This document shows, in pieces, positions 1-11,242 of a stretch of DNA of 64,000 nt. The DNA is from Cristatella mucedo (taxonomy: Eukaryota; Bryozoa; Phylactolaemata; Cristatellidae). The stretch is taken from NCBI GenBank assembly GCA_009760855.2, contig WPIO01000080.1:1804501-1868500 (forward strand). The letters run 5' to 3'. A program made the position numbers and the translations under genes. The notes under the pieces are model-generated. The model saw only the letters and a list, made by a program, of their open reading frames with translations, made no database searches and was not told the origin of the DNA. How positions within the stretch are numbered: position 1 is the first letter of the stretch; each line of letters opens with the position of its first letter.

Positions 1-408
1 ATTTCAGATAGATAGGCACGAGCGAAAGAAAGAACCTGTGTAAAAGTCGGCTGCACGTCACGTGACAGTTACGCGTCACGGGCTCGTAAACAACGAGCAG
101 ACAGCCAGAGAAGGCTGGCTTTCATAACAGTTAGCAGATTGCTTCGGCTGCGAGGAAGAAAGGTACCGCGGCGGCGTACAGTATGTGTGCACACTCTTCG
201 TTGACAACTACCAAAAATGCCTGCCATCGTATGTAATTTTATTTTCTCAGTACCAATTATACAACACATGCGACCTAACGATAGCCGCCAGCCAGCCAGC
301 GGAAGCAAATAAGTCAGAATCGCTCCGAAAGGGCAGGTTAGGTCAAGGTTATCAACTGGGTAGAAACTGGCTGGCTGCAGGGCGGGCTTGACTTGTGCTG
401 CGGCTGCT

Positions 409-1308
409 CTACTTGGTGGCGGTGAAGAGGGCCAGACCGACGAGGTAGTGCTTCAGGCTGGCTTCGGCGGACGGCGGCAGACGTTCGACGAGCTCGCGAT
501 CGACTTCCGGCTCGTGCCGCTCGATGCACCGGAAGCCCGCCTCCTCCAACAGCTCTCGAAGCGTCTCCCAGCGCTGGACGAAGATCGTCAGCCGGACGAC
601 GCTCGGGTCGGTGAGCGTCACGTGAATCTCGCGCCACTCCTCGTTGCCGTGCGGCATCGAGCAGGACGCTCGCGGGAACTCGTAGGCCATCTCGGCTGGC
701 GCGCTCGCCGGCAGGCACGAGTTGGCGCCCACCAGCCGGCCGCCGCGCTTCAGCGAGGCGTGCGCTCTTCGCAGGGCGCGCAGTACGCGGCGACGCGAGT
801 TCAGGTGATGCAGGACGAGCGACAGGAGAACGACGTCGGCGACCTCGATCGCGAGGCCGCCGCCGAGGTGCTCAGCGCAGCCCCGTTCGTATCGGATCGC
901 TCCGGTCGCAGCCGCACCATCCCGGCGAGCCGCTCCGCAGACGCCGCCGTTTTCGATGCTGCCGTCGTCGAAGTCGCCGCCGCCGCCGCCACGAGGCGGC
1001 CGGCGACGATCCAGAGATTGTGCCACGTCGAGCATGCCGGCGGACGGGTCGACGGCGTACACGAGCCTCGCGCCCGAGTCTCGAGCGGCTCGCGACAGCC
1101 GCCCGGTGCCGCAGCCCACGTCGACGACGACGAGGCCGCGCAGGTCGCCGAGCAGCCGCATCACGTTGCAGTGCTCTATGCGCTGCCGCCAGCTGCTCTC
1201 GACACTCTCGTGGTACGCCCAAGCCTGTCCGTCGTAGCCCCCCGGGTCGACGTCGTCGCACCCCGGGTCGACGACGACGAAGCCGTTACTGCTGCTCCCA
1301 GCTGCCAT
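409..1308 (-). CDS. Class I SAM-dependent methyltransferase, single exon
   Basis: An uninterrupted 299-residue frame starts at the ATG at 1308 and ends with TAG at 409. Motif I (VVVDVGCGTGRLSR, about residues 60-73) is the glycine-rich SAM-binding loop. It is followed by YAVDPSAGM, with the acidic residue that holds the ribose, and later by an ADVVLLSLVLHHL strand/helix and an LKRGGRLV segment typical of the Methyltransf_11/25 fold. The substrate cannot be told from sequence; small-molecule methylation in the cytosol is an inference. A glycine/arginine-rich insertion (about residues 103-125) lies between motif I and the acidic post-I region. The gene is intronless and much richer in G+C and CpG than its surroundings, while the other genes here are split into small exons. 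That fits a retrocopy or a horizontally acquired gene. The fold is confident; the exact family is not. Confidence 0.8.
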   Translation of the reverse strand: MAAGSSSNGFVVVDPGCDDVDPGGYDGQAWAYHESVESSWRQRIEHCNVMRLLGDLRGLVVVDVGCGTGRLSRAARDSGARLVYAVDPSAGMLDVAQSLDRRRPPRGGGGGDFDDGSIENGGVCGAARRDGAAATGAIRYERGCAEHLGGGLAIEVADVVLLSLVLHHLNSRRRVLRALRRAHASLKRGGRLVGANSCLPASAPAEMAYEFPRASCSMPHGNEEWREIHVTLTDPSVVRLTIFVQRWETLRELLEEAGFRCIERHEPEVDRELVERLPPSAEASLKHYLVGLALFTATK

Positions 1309-2810
1309 CGCTGCTATGAAGGGCCACTCGTGTCTCCCTCGACTCCGGCTGCGTAAAGCTGGGCTGCCACGTCCGCAGGCTTCTTATATAGGCGCTCCTT
1401 ACTGCCGGTCCCCGGTATGCTTGCACCGGCTAAGCGAAGGGGCGGCCAGCACTCGTGGCCTTGAGCGACGAGGACGAGTGGCCTCCCCCATCCAGTGGTC
1501 ACGCCCACCCGCAAGGAGCCAACGAACGCCGAGCGTCAGCCGGTGAGATTGCAGAAACAGCCCGTGCTCTCGACGTCACTCGCTGAGCGACGCTGCCATT
1601 GATATTCCATGCCTTCGTCCAGCGGCTCTCGCTCCTTCGCAGTTGTCGGTCGGCTGTTGCTATGCGCGAGCAGCAGCTGCCAGGAAGAGGCGCAACCAGC
1701 CGCCACAAAAATGGCTACGCCAGATAGGTCGACCGCCAATAAGCCGACGCAAGAGTGCTGCACGCGACCAGCATTTGCTCCGGATTGGCTGATCTGGACT
1801 GGCAGAAGCCACGTGACGGTTCACAAGCCCCTTCCCGCCGCTCCAACATCGCCTTCTCTAGGAGGTGGGACTCAGAATTAACAAAGGTCGACATTCTTCC
1901 CAACGGAAGAGGTCACTCAGCCCCTCCCCGATGGCTTCGCGTGTGCAGTGCCGAGAGGCAGAAGGGCGCCGCCGAGCTACTTTCTTTACATGGCTTCGGC
2001 ATCAGTCGTCTGCAGAGAATTCTGCTACGGTTACCCAAGCTCTCGACGTCCTTGAACCTGAGCTCGGTCGGCTGTGCTCAGCCTCTCGAGCGCTCGGCCG
2101 ATCGGACGTCAGTCGTTCGATGTGCTGCAGACAGTCGAGCGTGCGGCCGGCTCATGCGATGACCGTGGGCAGTACTGTGAGGGGTACCGTCGGACCACGG
2201 CCAATGGCCATCGGAAGCTCCGAACTCGCGCCGTCGTCTTACTTACGGCATACCTGTCGCGTTAATTGCTCGAGTTACCTGTTGCTTTACCTGCGGCACG
2301 CTGTAACCCCATAGATGTAACATCGGATTTGGCCCTGGGGTGCTCGATCGTCTAAGAGTCAACAGCAGAGGCGACGGGGGGGAGGGGACAAGGGTATGGG
2401 GTAAACCACAATGGTGCGTACAGCTGCTGTTGCTGCTGCGATGCGAATCCTGGCCTGTAGCAGACCGACATCTCGCTCCTTCGGCCACCACCGCAGCCGC
2501 CGAAGTCACCTCGGTAGCGGAGCCGGCATCGCCGAAGTGCAGAAGAAGCAGACAAAAAACCTCGGCTGCGAGACTACGAGACGCGACGACGACGACGACT
2601 CTGCCACTGGGAAGCGACGACACAGGGAAGCGACGAAGCTGCTTCGAGAGGATTTCGCGAGGAAGGGACGGCGCTTTGAGAGAAGAGCGAGAGAAGGCGA
2701 CTACGACGCGAGAGGAATGCGACAGGAGGCGACGACGTTGCAGCAAGTGAAAGCGACGGTAGCGACGAAGCTGGCAGACGAAGCGACAGACGGTGCTGAG
2801 AGAGCTCTCT
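1309..2810. other. GC-rich region upstream of the methyltransferase, no gene supported
   Basis: This is the 5' flank of the methyltransferase. It is CpG-rich near the start codon and has ATTGG/CCAAT-type boxes near 1735 and 1784. A basic, low-complexity frame at 2411-3040 runs into a CT microsatellite and matches nothing I recognise. I see no convincing exon. Confidence 0.4.
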
Positions 2811-2937
2811 TTCTCTCTCCTCTGCTCCCTCTCTCTGTGCCTCCTCTCTCTCTCTCTGCCTCCTCTCTCTCTGCCTCCCCTCTCTGTCTGTCTCTCCGTT
2901 ATCTCTTTCTTACGTGTGCGTGTGTTTTCTCTCTTCT
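2811..2937. repeat. Imperfect CT microsatellite
   Basis: A pyrimidine tract of CTCT runs is interrupted by CCTC, GCCTC and GTCTGT. It sits just left of an inverted L2 fragment. Confidence 0.85.
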
Positions 2938-2959
2938 TTGTGCTTGCTTCCTTGTGCTA

Positions 2960-3128
2960 GCATGCATAAGCACATACTGGACGAATCACAGGAACCCACT
3001 AAATGCTGTCCTAAATAGATGCATTTTTAATTATTTTTAAATGTGGACAAGTCAGATGTCGTGACACAGGTCGGGAGTGAGTTCCAGGCTTTGGGAGCAT
3101 ACGAACTAAAAGCGTGGTCTCCATAACA
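2960..3128 (-). mobile_element. L2-like LINE (family A) fragment, 3' part of ORF2
   Basis: Read on the minus strand, this encodes the ORF2 C-terminus seen in better copies (YAPKAWNSLP, then the TTFK and AFSGS endings). It carries the GCATGCATAAGCACAT and ACCCACTAAATGCTG blocks of the family A 3' region. It is truncated at both ends. Confidence 0.75.
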
Positions 3129-3186
3129 GGTCATATATATATAACAATAAGTAAAGTGCAATATTATTATATAAAGTGCAATATTA

Positions 3187-3209
3187 TATATATATATATA
3201 TGCCTGTCA

Positions 3210-3253
<44 letters not shown>
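3187..3253. repeat. AT dinucleotide microsatellite
   Basis: Two (TA)n runs are separated by the short spacer GCCTGTCAGCA. Confidence 0.95.
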
Positions 3254-3258
<5 letters not shown>

Positions 3259-3835
3259 AGCAGCATGGCCAGGAGTTCGCACGCTATGTAGGTCATACTG
3301 AGTAGGTCATAGTCTCTAGTTATTACCTCGAGTGGCAAATGCTTCCAAGCTAACTTTCAAGCTACCCTGGAATGTAACTGGCTGAAAACTCACCTGCAAC
3401 CGGATGACCCAGACTGCTGATCCGGCGTGCCTATGCAGGCAGCTATTGGAGCCTGCTCCTGAGACAGTCGCAGAAAGCAGCTGAAATGCAGTCAACATAC
3501 ACAATTGTAATTTGAGTCAGTGTATTAAAAGAATAACTTATTTGTAAAACAAAATATTTGTAAAAAAAAATAACCAGAACTCTCCGTATGCTCCTCAAAA
3601 AGGCACACGAAGCTTTCCAGAGCTTTTCCAGTAGAGCAATCCCCACCACTAACTGGTCCAGCACAAGGTCCCAACGACTACCACCTGGCTCGTTTACCTC
3701 CTGCCTTCTCTAGGCGCTCCTCCCAACTACCTTGAGTGGTTCTCTGTATGCTGTTGTATCGGTCATCACAAGGAGGCTATCGCTGAGGGCAACAGGGCCT
3801 AGTATCTAGTACCACTTCCGGGCAAACTGCCGGCC
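3254..3835. other. Unassigned intergenic DNA
   Basis: I see no coding pattern and no recognisable repeat in this stretch. Confidence 0.4.
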
Positions 3836-3958
3836 GTCAGAGCCGAGGTCAATAGGTCATCAATAGCTCTTCCTTCGTCAGACCCGAGGTCAATAGGTCA
3901 TCAATAGCTCTTCCTTCGTCAGAGCCGAGGTCAATAGGTCATCAATAGCTCTTCCTCA
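3836..3958. repeat. Tandem repeat, three copies of 41 bp
   Basis: Copies begin at 3836, 3877 and 3918. Each starts GTCAGAGCCGAGGTCAATAG and ends AGCTCTTCC. They differ by only a few substitutions (GAGCC versus GACCC), so the array is recent. It is not coding in any obvious frame. Confidence 0.95.
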
Positions 3959-4477
3959 GTATCTCCTTCTCTAGCTGGTCTCCAGTCAACGTGCCGTCAA
4001 TGCGCTCACAGTTTGGATTGAACACCGAATACGCACTGAGCTGGTCGGGCTTGCGTCCACGCGCCGACGTCCTTGTGTTAACGATTGTGAACGCTAGCAA
4101 TGAAATCACAAAGTACACGGCACCAAACTCCAGTTCGACAAAAAATCCCCAGCCGATCAGCCACAGCAGGGCCTTCAGGCCATGCCCAATCCAAGAACTC
4201 CGGTCCGATCGATGAGCTTCGTCGTCTGCGGTCGAGGGATTGACACGTGTTGCCGTTACTCCGGATTGCTGCCCAGGATTGACGTCTCGGCGGAAGCAGG
4301 AACTTTCTCCGGCTTGCCGGATATCCGCTTTCGTCTTGGTAGAGACCTGCTCATTATTATCGGCTCCCTACAATGACCAGAGCTCGAGCCTGACCTGCAC
4401 GAGAGCAGCAGCTGAGCCAGAGATTCTGATGTCAGGAGTACAACAGAAGTTTTGAATGCAAGCCTCGTGAGTAAGCC
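3959..4477. other. Unassigned intergenic DNA
   Basis: No exon or repeat family was recognised here. Confidence 0.4.
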
Positions 4478-4723
4478 AAGAACTTAAAAACACCTATTTA
4501 GGACAGCATTTAGTGGGTCCATGTGATTCGTCCTTCATGTGCTTATGCATGCTGACCCTGTGCATGTCACCCCTAACCATGTTATTCATTTTGTTTGTTT
4601 ATCAAGCATGACTTTACTTACCATTCAATTGCATTTCCGTTTGCAGCAAATGTAAAGCGCCTAGAGAGAGATTGAGTTCTCTGAGGGCGCTTTATCAAGT
4701 GCATTATTATTATTATAAAAATA
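4478..4723 (+). mobile_element. L2-like LINE (family A) 3' end
   Basis: This contains the end of ORF2, then the family A 3' UTR: ACAGCATTTAGTGGGTCC, the CATGCTGACCCTGTGCATG block and the terminal stem-like element (GTAAAGCGCCTAG...GAGGGCGCTTTATCAAGTGC). It closes with an (ATT)n run. The 5' truncation is typical of target-primed reverse transcription. Confidence 0.9.
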
Positions 4724-5034
4724 CAACAACAATAATAACAATGACAATAATAATAATAATGCAAATATAAAAATACAAATGAAAATGCAAAGCACAAAAT
4801 ACGATCGATCGCAAATGGCCAAACATAGTCCGTCATTCTGGCAAGCTACGAGAATGACTGTAAAGCTGTATCTTTCAAAAAAATTGACGATCAGCATTTC
4901 CACACAACTGACTTAAGGCTTTGATTCCTACCCCCCATCCCCGAGAAAATCTCGTGGCCTTAGGGTTTAGGGTTGGCAGGCTCAAACAGTCCACGGAGAG
5001 AGCTAGTAAAGTGTACCTATCGGTATTTTAATAA
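4724..5034. other. AT-rich unassigned DNA
   Basis: It begins with ATA/ACA trinucleotide repeats that trail from the L2 tail; otherwise nothing is recognised. Confidence 0.4.
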
Positions 5035-5930
5035 TACATAATAATAATAAATTTGCATAGCACCCTCTGAGAACTGAATCTATGTATAGGCACTTTACAG
5101 ATGCTGTACAGAAAGCGTTATCAAATGATTGGTGGTAACATCTGCAAGCAGCAGGCCCAGTGTAAGCAGGCAGATGCACACGAAGAACGAATCACAAAGA
5201 CCCACTAAATGGTGAAATAAACAGGTGTGTTTTAAGCTTCTTTTCAAATGCAATGTCAGGGGACGTTGTGACATGCATGGTAAGTGAGTTCAAGGCTTTG
5301 GGCGCAAACAAACTAAAGGCACGGTATTCAAAGGCTTTCAAGTTCGTACGAGGCATGGCTAAACGATTCCAGTCAGAACAGCAGGCTGTACGATTCTTGG
5401 CCTGGTGGAGTAGTAGTTCTGGTAGATAAGCTGGAGACAGAAAATGAAGAGACCGAAAAGTATGTGACAGAACTTTGAAGCCAATATGCTGCTCGACTAG
5501 GATCCAGTGGCAAGAAGTGGTGAGATGTTGTGACTGCGATGCTCACGACAGACAAGCCTTGCTCCAGACCTTTGCAGCAACTGTTAAGTATTGCACATGC
5601 AGGTAGACCAGCAAGTAGTGAGTTACAGAAGTCGAGCCAGGATGTTACAAATGCACGGACTAGTTTTGACGTAGTATCCCTGTCTAAGCAAGCCCGAATT
5701 TTGGCAATGTTATGCAGCTGAAAGAAGGCAGATTTAACTGTGGAGCTGATGTATTTGCTGATTACAATCAGATTCAACAGGAGATATGCTGGCGGAGCCG
5801 ATTTTGAGCGCTAGGTTTTTCTATTTCTGAATCACACTTAGTCAGCCCATAACAAGTAAGTTGGTTTTGTCGTCATTCAATTTAAAAAGTTTGCTGCCAT
5901 CCGTGAGCGTATCAAGGGTGTATAGAGAAG
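5035..5930 (-). mobile_element. L2-like LINE (family A), diverged 5'-truncated copy
   Basis: The minus strand encodes pieces of ORF2: the FKLNDDKTNLLVMG block after the RT fingers/palm (near 5853-5890), then [20 protein letters not shown] and [21 protein letters not shown]. These are followed by frame-shifted remnants of the C-terminal region. It is more diverged than the copies at 6.7, 26.7 and 46.5 kb and cannot be active. Confidence 0.88.
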
Positions 5931-6735
5931 TTACCATGTTCGATGTTAACGTTTTGCATTTACTTGCAGGCAAGCTGAATTGGCATCGATTATGCATGGT
6001 GATCAAAACGTTTTCCTCTAATGTCGAACGTTCTCTCGATCAACTGTGCACAGGATCAACTCCCTACTTATACTACACGAGTAAGTTTCTGATCCTTTCA
6101 CCTTAAGTACATTCCAGCAGCAGCAGCGTGGCAGGACAAAGGGCCAAAGAGAAAGGGCCGATGAAAAAGGCTAGCACTTATCGGCCGTTGATCACGTGAC
6201 CATTACGTGGTGCGATTAGTGTTCGTGACCAGCTCATCCCATGCTTTCACAAAACGCCAACCACTAAATGGTCGATCAAGGGCCACCGGCTGCCCAGCAT
6301 GGCACGACATTGCAAGTTAATACCGGTTACAGTACCTACGGTGTATATGCCTTGTTGAAACCTGATATGATGAATGGATGACGGGTTAGGAGACTTGCAG
6401 TAACTTTGGAGGTGGACTGTACCCACAGACTTGCAGCTTACAGCTCTAACAGGGGACCAGTAACTTCAGCGTGTTACCTGTGCCTTACCCGAGTTACCTC
6501 GCTACACGCTGAGCGTCCAACTGGCACGAGCCTTTTTTCCCTTTAAATTTGGTCGGCACCACGATCTTCATCTCGAAAAAGCCAAGACGATTAAATACCT
6601 GCTGAGCTGGGAAAGTTTCGAAATTGCATCCAATGCCTAGCCACAGTTCAATGAGCACACAGCAGCCGACGTACGCCTCTTGTACACAATAAAGAAGTAT
6701 GACGGTTTAGAAGAAGTTTAAGTTTTAAGAAGTTT
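5931..6735. other. Unassigned intergenic DNA
   Basis: No exon or known repeat was recognised. A short frame near 6570-6630 looked faintly chromodomain-like but was not accepted. Confidence 0.35.
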
Positions 6736-6737
6736 AG

Positions 6738-7594
6738 AAGAAGTTTTAGGTGTCATTTTCCAAAGCGACCTCTCGTCAGACGACCATATCAGCTCCACAG
6801 TCAAATCTGCCTATTTTCAGCTGCATAACATTGCTAAAATTCGGGCTTGTTTAGATAAAGATACCACGTCCAAGTTGGTCCATGCATTCGTGACATCTCG
6901 TCTCGACTTCTGCAACTCACTGCTTACTGGCCTACCAGCATGTGCGATCAGGCGATTGCAGCTGGTGCAAAACTCTGCAGCGAGGCTTGTCTGTCGTGAG
7001 CGGCGCAGTTGCCACATTACTCCACTTCTCGCCGACCTGCACTGGCTACCAGTCAAGCAACGGATTGACTTCAAGGTTTTGTCCCTCACTTTTAGGTCCC
7101 CTCATTCTATGGCTCCAGCCTATCTGTCAGATATACTACTCCATCAGGCCAAGCATCGTATCACCTGCTTTTCGGAATCCAACAGTCTAGAAATACCTCA
7201 TACAAACCTTAAATCCTTTGGAGACCGTGCATTGAGTTCATATGCTCCCAAAGCCTGGAACTCCCTCCCGATCTGCGTCAGAACATCCCTTGACCTGACC
7301 ACATTTAAAAAGAACTTAAAACACACACCTATTTAGGACAGCATTTAGTGGGTCCCTGTGATTCGTCCTTGATGTGCTTATTCGTGCTGACACTGTGCAT
7401 GCTGCCACTAACCACATTTGCATGCTGACCCTGTGCATGTCACCCCTAACCATATTATTCATTTCGTTTGTTTTTTCAAGCATGATTTTACATACCATTC
7501 AATTGCATTTCACTTTACAGCAAATGTAAAGCACCTAGAGAGAGATTAAGTTCTCTGAGGGCGCTTTATCAAGTGAATTATTATTATTATTATG
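6738..7594 (+). mobile_element. L2-like LINE (family A), well-preserved 3' 850 bp
   Basis: A 153-codon frame (6875-7336) covers the conserved C-terminal region of ORF2: [59 protein letters not shown] and the SYAPKAWNSLP block. The 3' UTR and (ATT)n tail follow to 7594. The nucleotide sequence is nearly the same as the copies at 26.7 and 47.1 kb, so this subfamily moved recently. RT itself is missing. Confidence 0.95.
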
Positions 7595-8194
7595 ACAGAA
7601 AGAGAAGTGCAAGGAAACAGCAGCATGCACACCACACAGCAGACAACATGTTGACTATTCACTCCTCGTGAGCAGATCAGAAATGCTCACGCAACACACA
7701 GTCCTGATCACGAGTGAGCTCCTGTAGAGACTTCACCGCCTCCCGACTATTCATCGCCTGCTGCCTGCCTAGCCACCAACACGATCAACACAGAGCCCTG
7801 CAAGGCTGCACTGGTAATAATAATAATGCACTTGATAAAGCGCATTATTATTATTAAAGTTACTCATTATCATTATTAAAGTTACTCCAAAGTTACTGGT
7901 CGATTTCAAATAGGTTTGCATTACCCTATGCCCATTTTCGGGTTACGAATGACACATTAAAGTCTCCAGCACTCGTAAGCACATTGGTTTATGACAATCG
8001 ATTGGCATGAGTAAATCAACTAACTGAAGACCAGTCCCTACATCTGCTTTTGCACGAAGCGGTAACAAGCCACATTTAGGAAGGAAGGAGGCCCGGATAA
8101 CCGACCGACGACATTCTCTTAAAACTAATTTACTCAAATTCCTATTGGTCATGCAAGTTGGATTGCGGAGCTCAATTACTCTGCTCGGGGCTCG
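7595..8194. other. Unassigned DNA with a minimal L2 tail remnant
   Basis: Around 7816-7862 only the last bases of a family A tail (ATAATGCACTTGATAAAGCGC, then ATTATTATT) are present. Nothing else is recognised. Confidence 0.4.
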
Positions 8195-8590
8195 TTTTAT
8201 TTGGCATCAAGATGAAGGCCCAGAGCACACTGCCAGGTAAGTGAAGAACTTTTTGACAAATCCTGTTTTTGGTGCTGCTGCAATACCCCAGCCAGTCGCC
8301 TGATTTGAACCCCTGCGACTATAGAATGATATCGATAGCAGGCTGAGGCAGGGTGTTCGGCCTACACAAGCAGCCGACCTTTTCATTAAAACAGGCTCTG
8401 CGGAATGTGCTACAACAGAAGAGACAAGGCAGAAGCTGGTAGCCTCTAAGCCTAGCCAGACAGGGGAGGTAACAAAGAATCGTGATGGGAAAACGTCACA
8501 CTAAACGCTTACGTAACGGCATGTGCTTGCTTTTGGGCTGTCAATAAATACTCGCACATGCTGCGAGTGCTTCAGGACGCCCGGGACTGT
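8195..8590 (+). mobile_element. Tc1/mariner-like transposase remnant (C-terminal end)
   Basis: Broken frames read DEGPEHTA, then a FF.TNP segment, then PQPVA.FEP, matching the order D-x-x-P-x-H-T ... Q-S-P-D-L-N-P at the C-terminus of Tc1-type transposases. The same block, with the same downstream non-coding tail, recurs near 42.8 and 46.1 kb. Many stops make it a fossil, and terminal inverted repeats were not found. Confidence 0.6.
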
Positions 8591-9789
8591 AGAAAACCCC
8601 TAGTATTACCGGAACCAATTTACAGCCACAGTAGCTGCAGCGGCCGCACTGCGAGGAATTTTTTGACGCTGAGTGAATGCAATATAGACAGAAAGAGATT
8701 CAGTTATCTTAAGGCGTTACATAACTGTTGATAGTATTCCTGTTTCCCATCTGTTCGTGCGCAGCTAAACATGTGCTGGATCGGCATTTGCTCGTGTGGC
8801 CACCTGCACAGCGTACAGACCTATATAAGAATTCCAAATGACAAAAGTCATTCAGGGCCATACAGGCCTCGAAGAATCATGAGAGGCACCCCGGGAAATT
8901 GAGACTCTAACTTGAGCAGAAACGTGCATCTCTAGTTTCGGCACGTGTTTCGATCGCACAGCGGTCACTACTTACAGCCAGCTATTCCGGTGCGAAGTAA
9001 TACAGCTGCCGGTTTATGTTAATATTGTCAACTAGGAGCAGTCACATCAGGATTCACTGAGGACAGGCAAACACAGCACAAGGCCTCGACCTGGATCTTG
9101 AGCACGGCGCTCCCAATGCTGTCGAGTCACAGCGCGAAAACCCGGGAAATCGGGCGGCGGCTAATCAGCTACCGGTCGACGCAGTATCCAAATACAATCC
9201 CGAGGGAGTTTAGCTAGCGGCTGCCACGTAGGCGCAGCGAGACGCATCGAGTCCGGATACAAAATCGATCGCAAAAGTACGTACAATAGTAGCTTGCCTG
9301 CGAAGAGCGCTAAATAGTCTCTCGAATAACGTCGCACTTGCTGCTGTTGCACCCAGATCCGAGCGCTGATCAGATCCAGAGAGCAAACGCCTCCTCCTGA
9401 AATCCGCCAATCTCGATTCCATTTTTATTCCATCTATCTTCTGGCGGACGTCACCGCGTTCCTTAAAGGGGGCGGGGTGGAGCGTCCGCAGAGAAGAACG
9501 GCTGGCCGGTCTGCGGAACTCCCAGAGAGCCGGGTCAGTGCGCCGCATGCTAGCAATGTGTTGTGGCATTCGTCGGAGCATCACCAAGCCGTCGTGCCGG
9601 CGGCAATTCGGCAACCTGTCCTTCCTCTGCGCGCTCACGCGCTCGCAGGTGTGGCTCGGTAGTAGCAGAGTTACGAGCTGCCGCAGTAAGTCTAGTGAAA
9701 TGCAGCCGCCGCTCATCTAGCGGTGCGCGGCAGCTAAGCCCGCCGCCGAGAAGCGCCGGGCGAGTCATTTGCGAGTCGCTCGCGCGAGG
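8591..9789. other. Unassigned intergenic DNA
   Basis: Frames at 9210-9716 and 9550-9825 on the minus strand are arginine/alanine-rich and mirror GC-rich sequence. I see no splice structure or family resemblance. Confidence 0.35.
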
Positions 9790-10110
9790 CTTGTTGGGCC
9801 TAGACTGTGGAACTCGCTTCCACAATTCTTACGCAATGACAACTACTCTCCTACTACCGACCATGGCTCATCCTTTCCAGCAGTCCTGAGCTGCTACTTC
9901 CACGCCACTCACTAACTCTACTACTCTCCTGACTCCGCTATGCTTCCCACTTTCTCTTTGTTGCGCGAGATGAAGTCCGTTGGCTCCCGAATGAGTACCG
10001 AAAGCCGCTTAGGCTGTGAGTGCGCTATACAAAACTCTCCTGCTTAGCACCCACATAGTCTTTTTATGGCTTTGTGGAGTTACAGACGGATATACATTAG
10101 GCACAGAGAC
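9790..10110 (+). mobile_element. CR1-like LINE (family B) 3' end
   Basis: It matches the 3' part of the better family B copy at 39.8-41.1 kb: CTAGACTGTGGAACTCGCTT, CGCAATGACAACTACTCTCC, the TTTCTCTTTGTTGCG block and the GTGCGCTATACAAAACTCTC...GGAGTTACAGACGG 3' end. It is 5'-truncated. Confidence 0.88.
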
Positions 10111-10513
10111 GCACTCGGCCGCCGTCGCTCGAGCGGAGCGTCCCGGAGCTTTTGGCTCGCTTGGCGGTCGCGAGTAGCGCGTGTCAAAGGTGCAGCCACT
10201 GCGGCGTTCGTCTGCTGCAAGCATTGAGCTACTAATTCGACTAGAGCAGGACCGCAATGAAAGCTATCGAAACGAAGACACCGCCGGGTGAACGCGAAGC
10301 TGGTGGGATTGCTGCGTCAGCGATACGCCAAGCTCTCACTTCGAACCATTCAGAGGCAATGAGGTGGTTAAATGTGTGGAGTTTTTTTAAGTTTAGCGCC
10401 AGTGGACGACGCAGAGGCTCACTAGCTGCGACAATCCTATTGCGGTGTTCAATGCTATATTCTGAGCACCAACCGCACTGCTGCGTGCCGCTTAAGGGAA
10501 AGCGCATTAAGGC

Positions 10514-10893
10514 AGTGTGTCGCCGCGGTGTGTCGCCGCGGTGTGTCGCCGCGGTGTGTCGCCGCGGTGTGTCGCCGCGGTGTGTCGCCGCGGTGTGTCG
10601 CCGCGGTGTGTCGCCGCGGTGTGTCGCCGCGGTGTGTCGCCGCGGTGTGTCGCCGCGGTGTGTCGCCGCGGTGTGTCGCCGCGGTGTGTCGCCGCGGTGT
10701 GTCGCCGCGGTGTGTCGCCGCGTGTGTCGCCGCGGTGTGTCGCCGCGGTGTGTCGCCGCGTGTGTGTCGCCGCGGTGTGTGTCGCCGCCGCGGTGTGTCG
10801 CCGCGGTGTGTCGCCGCGGTGTGTCGCCGCGGTGTGTCGCCGCGGTGTGTCGCCGCGGTGTGTCGCCGCGGTGTGTCGCCGCGGTGTGTCGCC
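10514..10893. repeat. 13-bp CpG-rich minisatellite, about 29 copies
   Basis: The unit is TGTGTCGCCGCGG. Copies are almost identical apart from a variant cluster around 10720-10795 with GTGTGTGTCGCCG and CGCCGCCGCGG forms. The unit has three CpGs and the palindrome CCGCGG. Because 13 is not a multiple of three, all frames cycle through one 13-residue peptide period and stay open for over 200 codons on both strands; this is a by-product, not a gene. Confidence 0.97.
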
Positions 10894-11035
10894 TCAGGCG
10901 TGCAGCGAGAGTCTTTTGAGAGACGCAGCTATCGAGTGCGTTAGACATTTTGTCAACCGCAGCGTCTGCATAAAGGGTAATCCACAATCCCTGCACCGAT
11001 ATCTCGCTAACTTGATGCTAAACCGAGGTTCATGA

Positions 11036-11192
11036 AAGAACGCTCCTAGCCACGTGTGAATGTTTCTCGCTGCGCCGTGCCTTTAATTAACTAATTAAAT
11101 TAACTTATTAAATTAAATTCTTTAATTAAATAAAATAAATGAATAAAAGAACGCTCCTAGCCACGTATGAATTCTTCTCGCTGCGCCGCGCC
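11036..11192. repeat. Direct duplication of ~45 bp flanking an AT-rich insert
   Basis: The block AAGAACGCTCCTAGCCACGT...TTCTCGCTGCGCCG occurs at 11036-11082 and again at 11147-11192. Between the copies lies a TTAATTAA-rich segment of about 65 bp. The copies differ at a few bases only. Confidence 0.85.
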
Positions 11193-11242
11193 GGTCTTTG
11201 GAATCTTCTATGTCCCATCTGTTTTCCCATTTATTTTCCCAT

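Noticed and set aside
2411-3040. A 209-codon frame starting MVRTAAVAAAM
   Set aside because: Arg/Asp low complexity, then a CT microsatellite and an inverted L2 fragment at its end.
6570-6630. Chromodomain-like KYLLSWESFE
   Set aside because: Very short, with no supporting residues or frame continuity on either side.
10257-10996. Long open frames on both strands (Val-Ser-Pro-Arg-Cys or His-Thr-Ala-Arg repeats)
   Set aside because: They are produced by the 13-bp minisatellite, whose unit has no stop in any phase.
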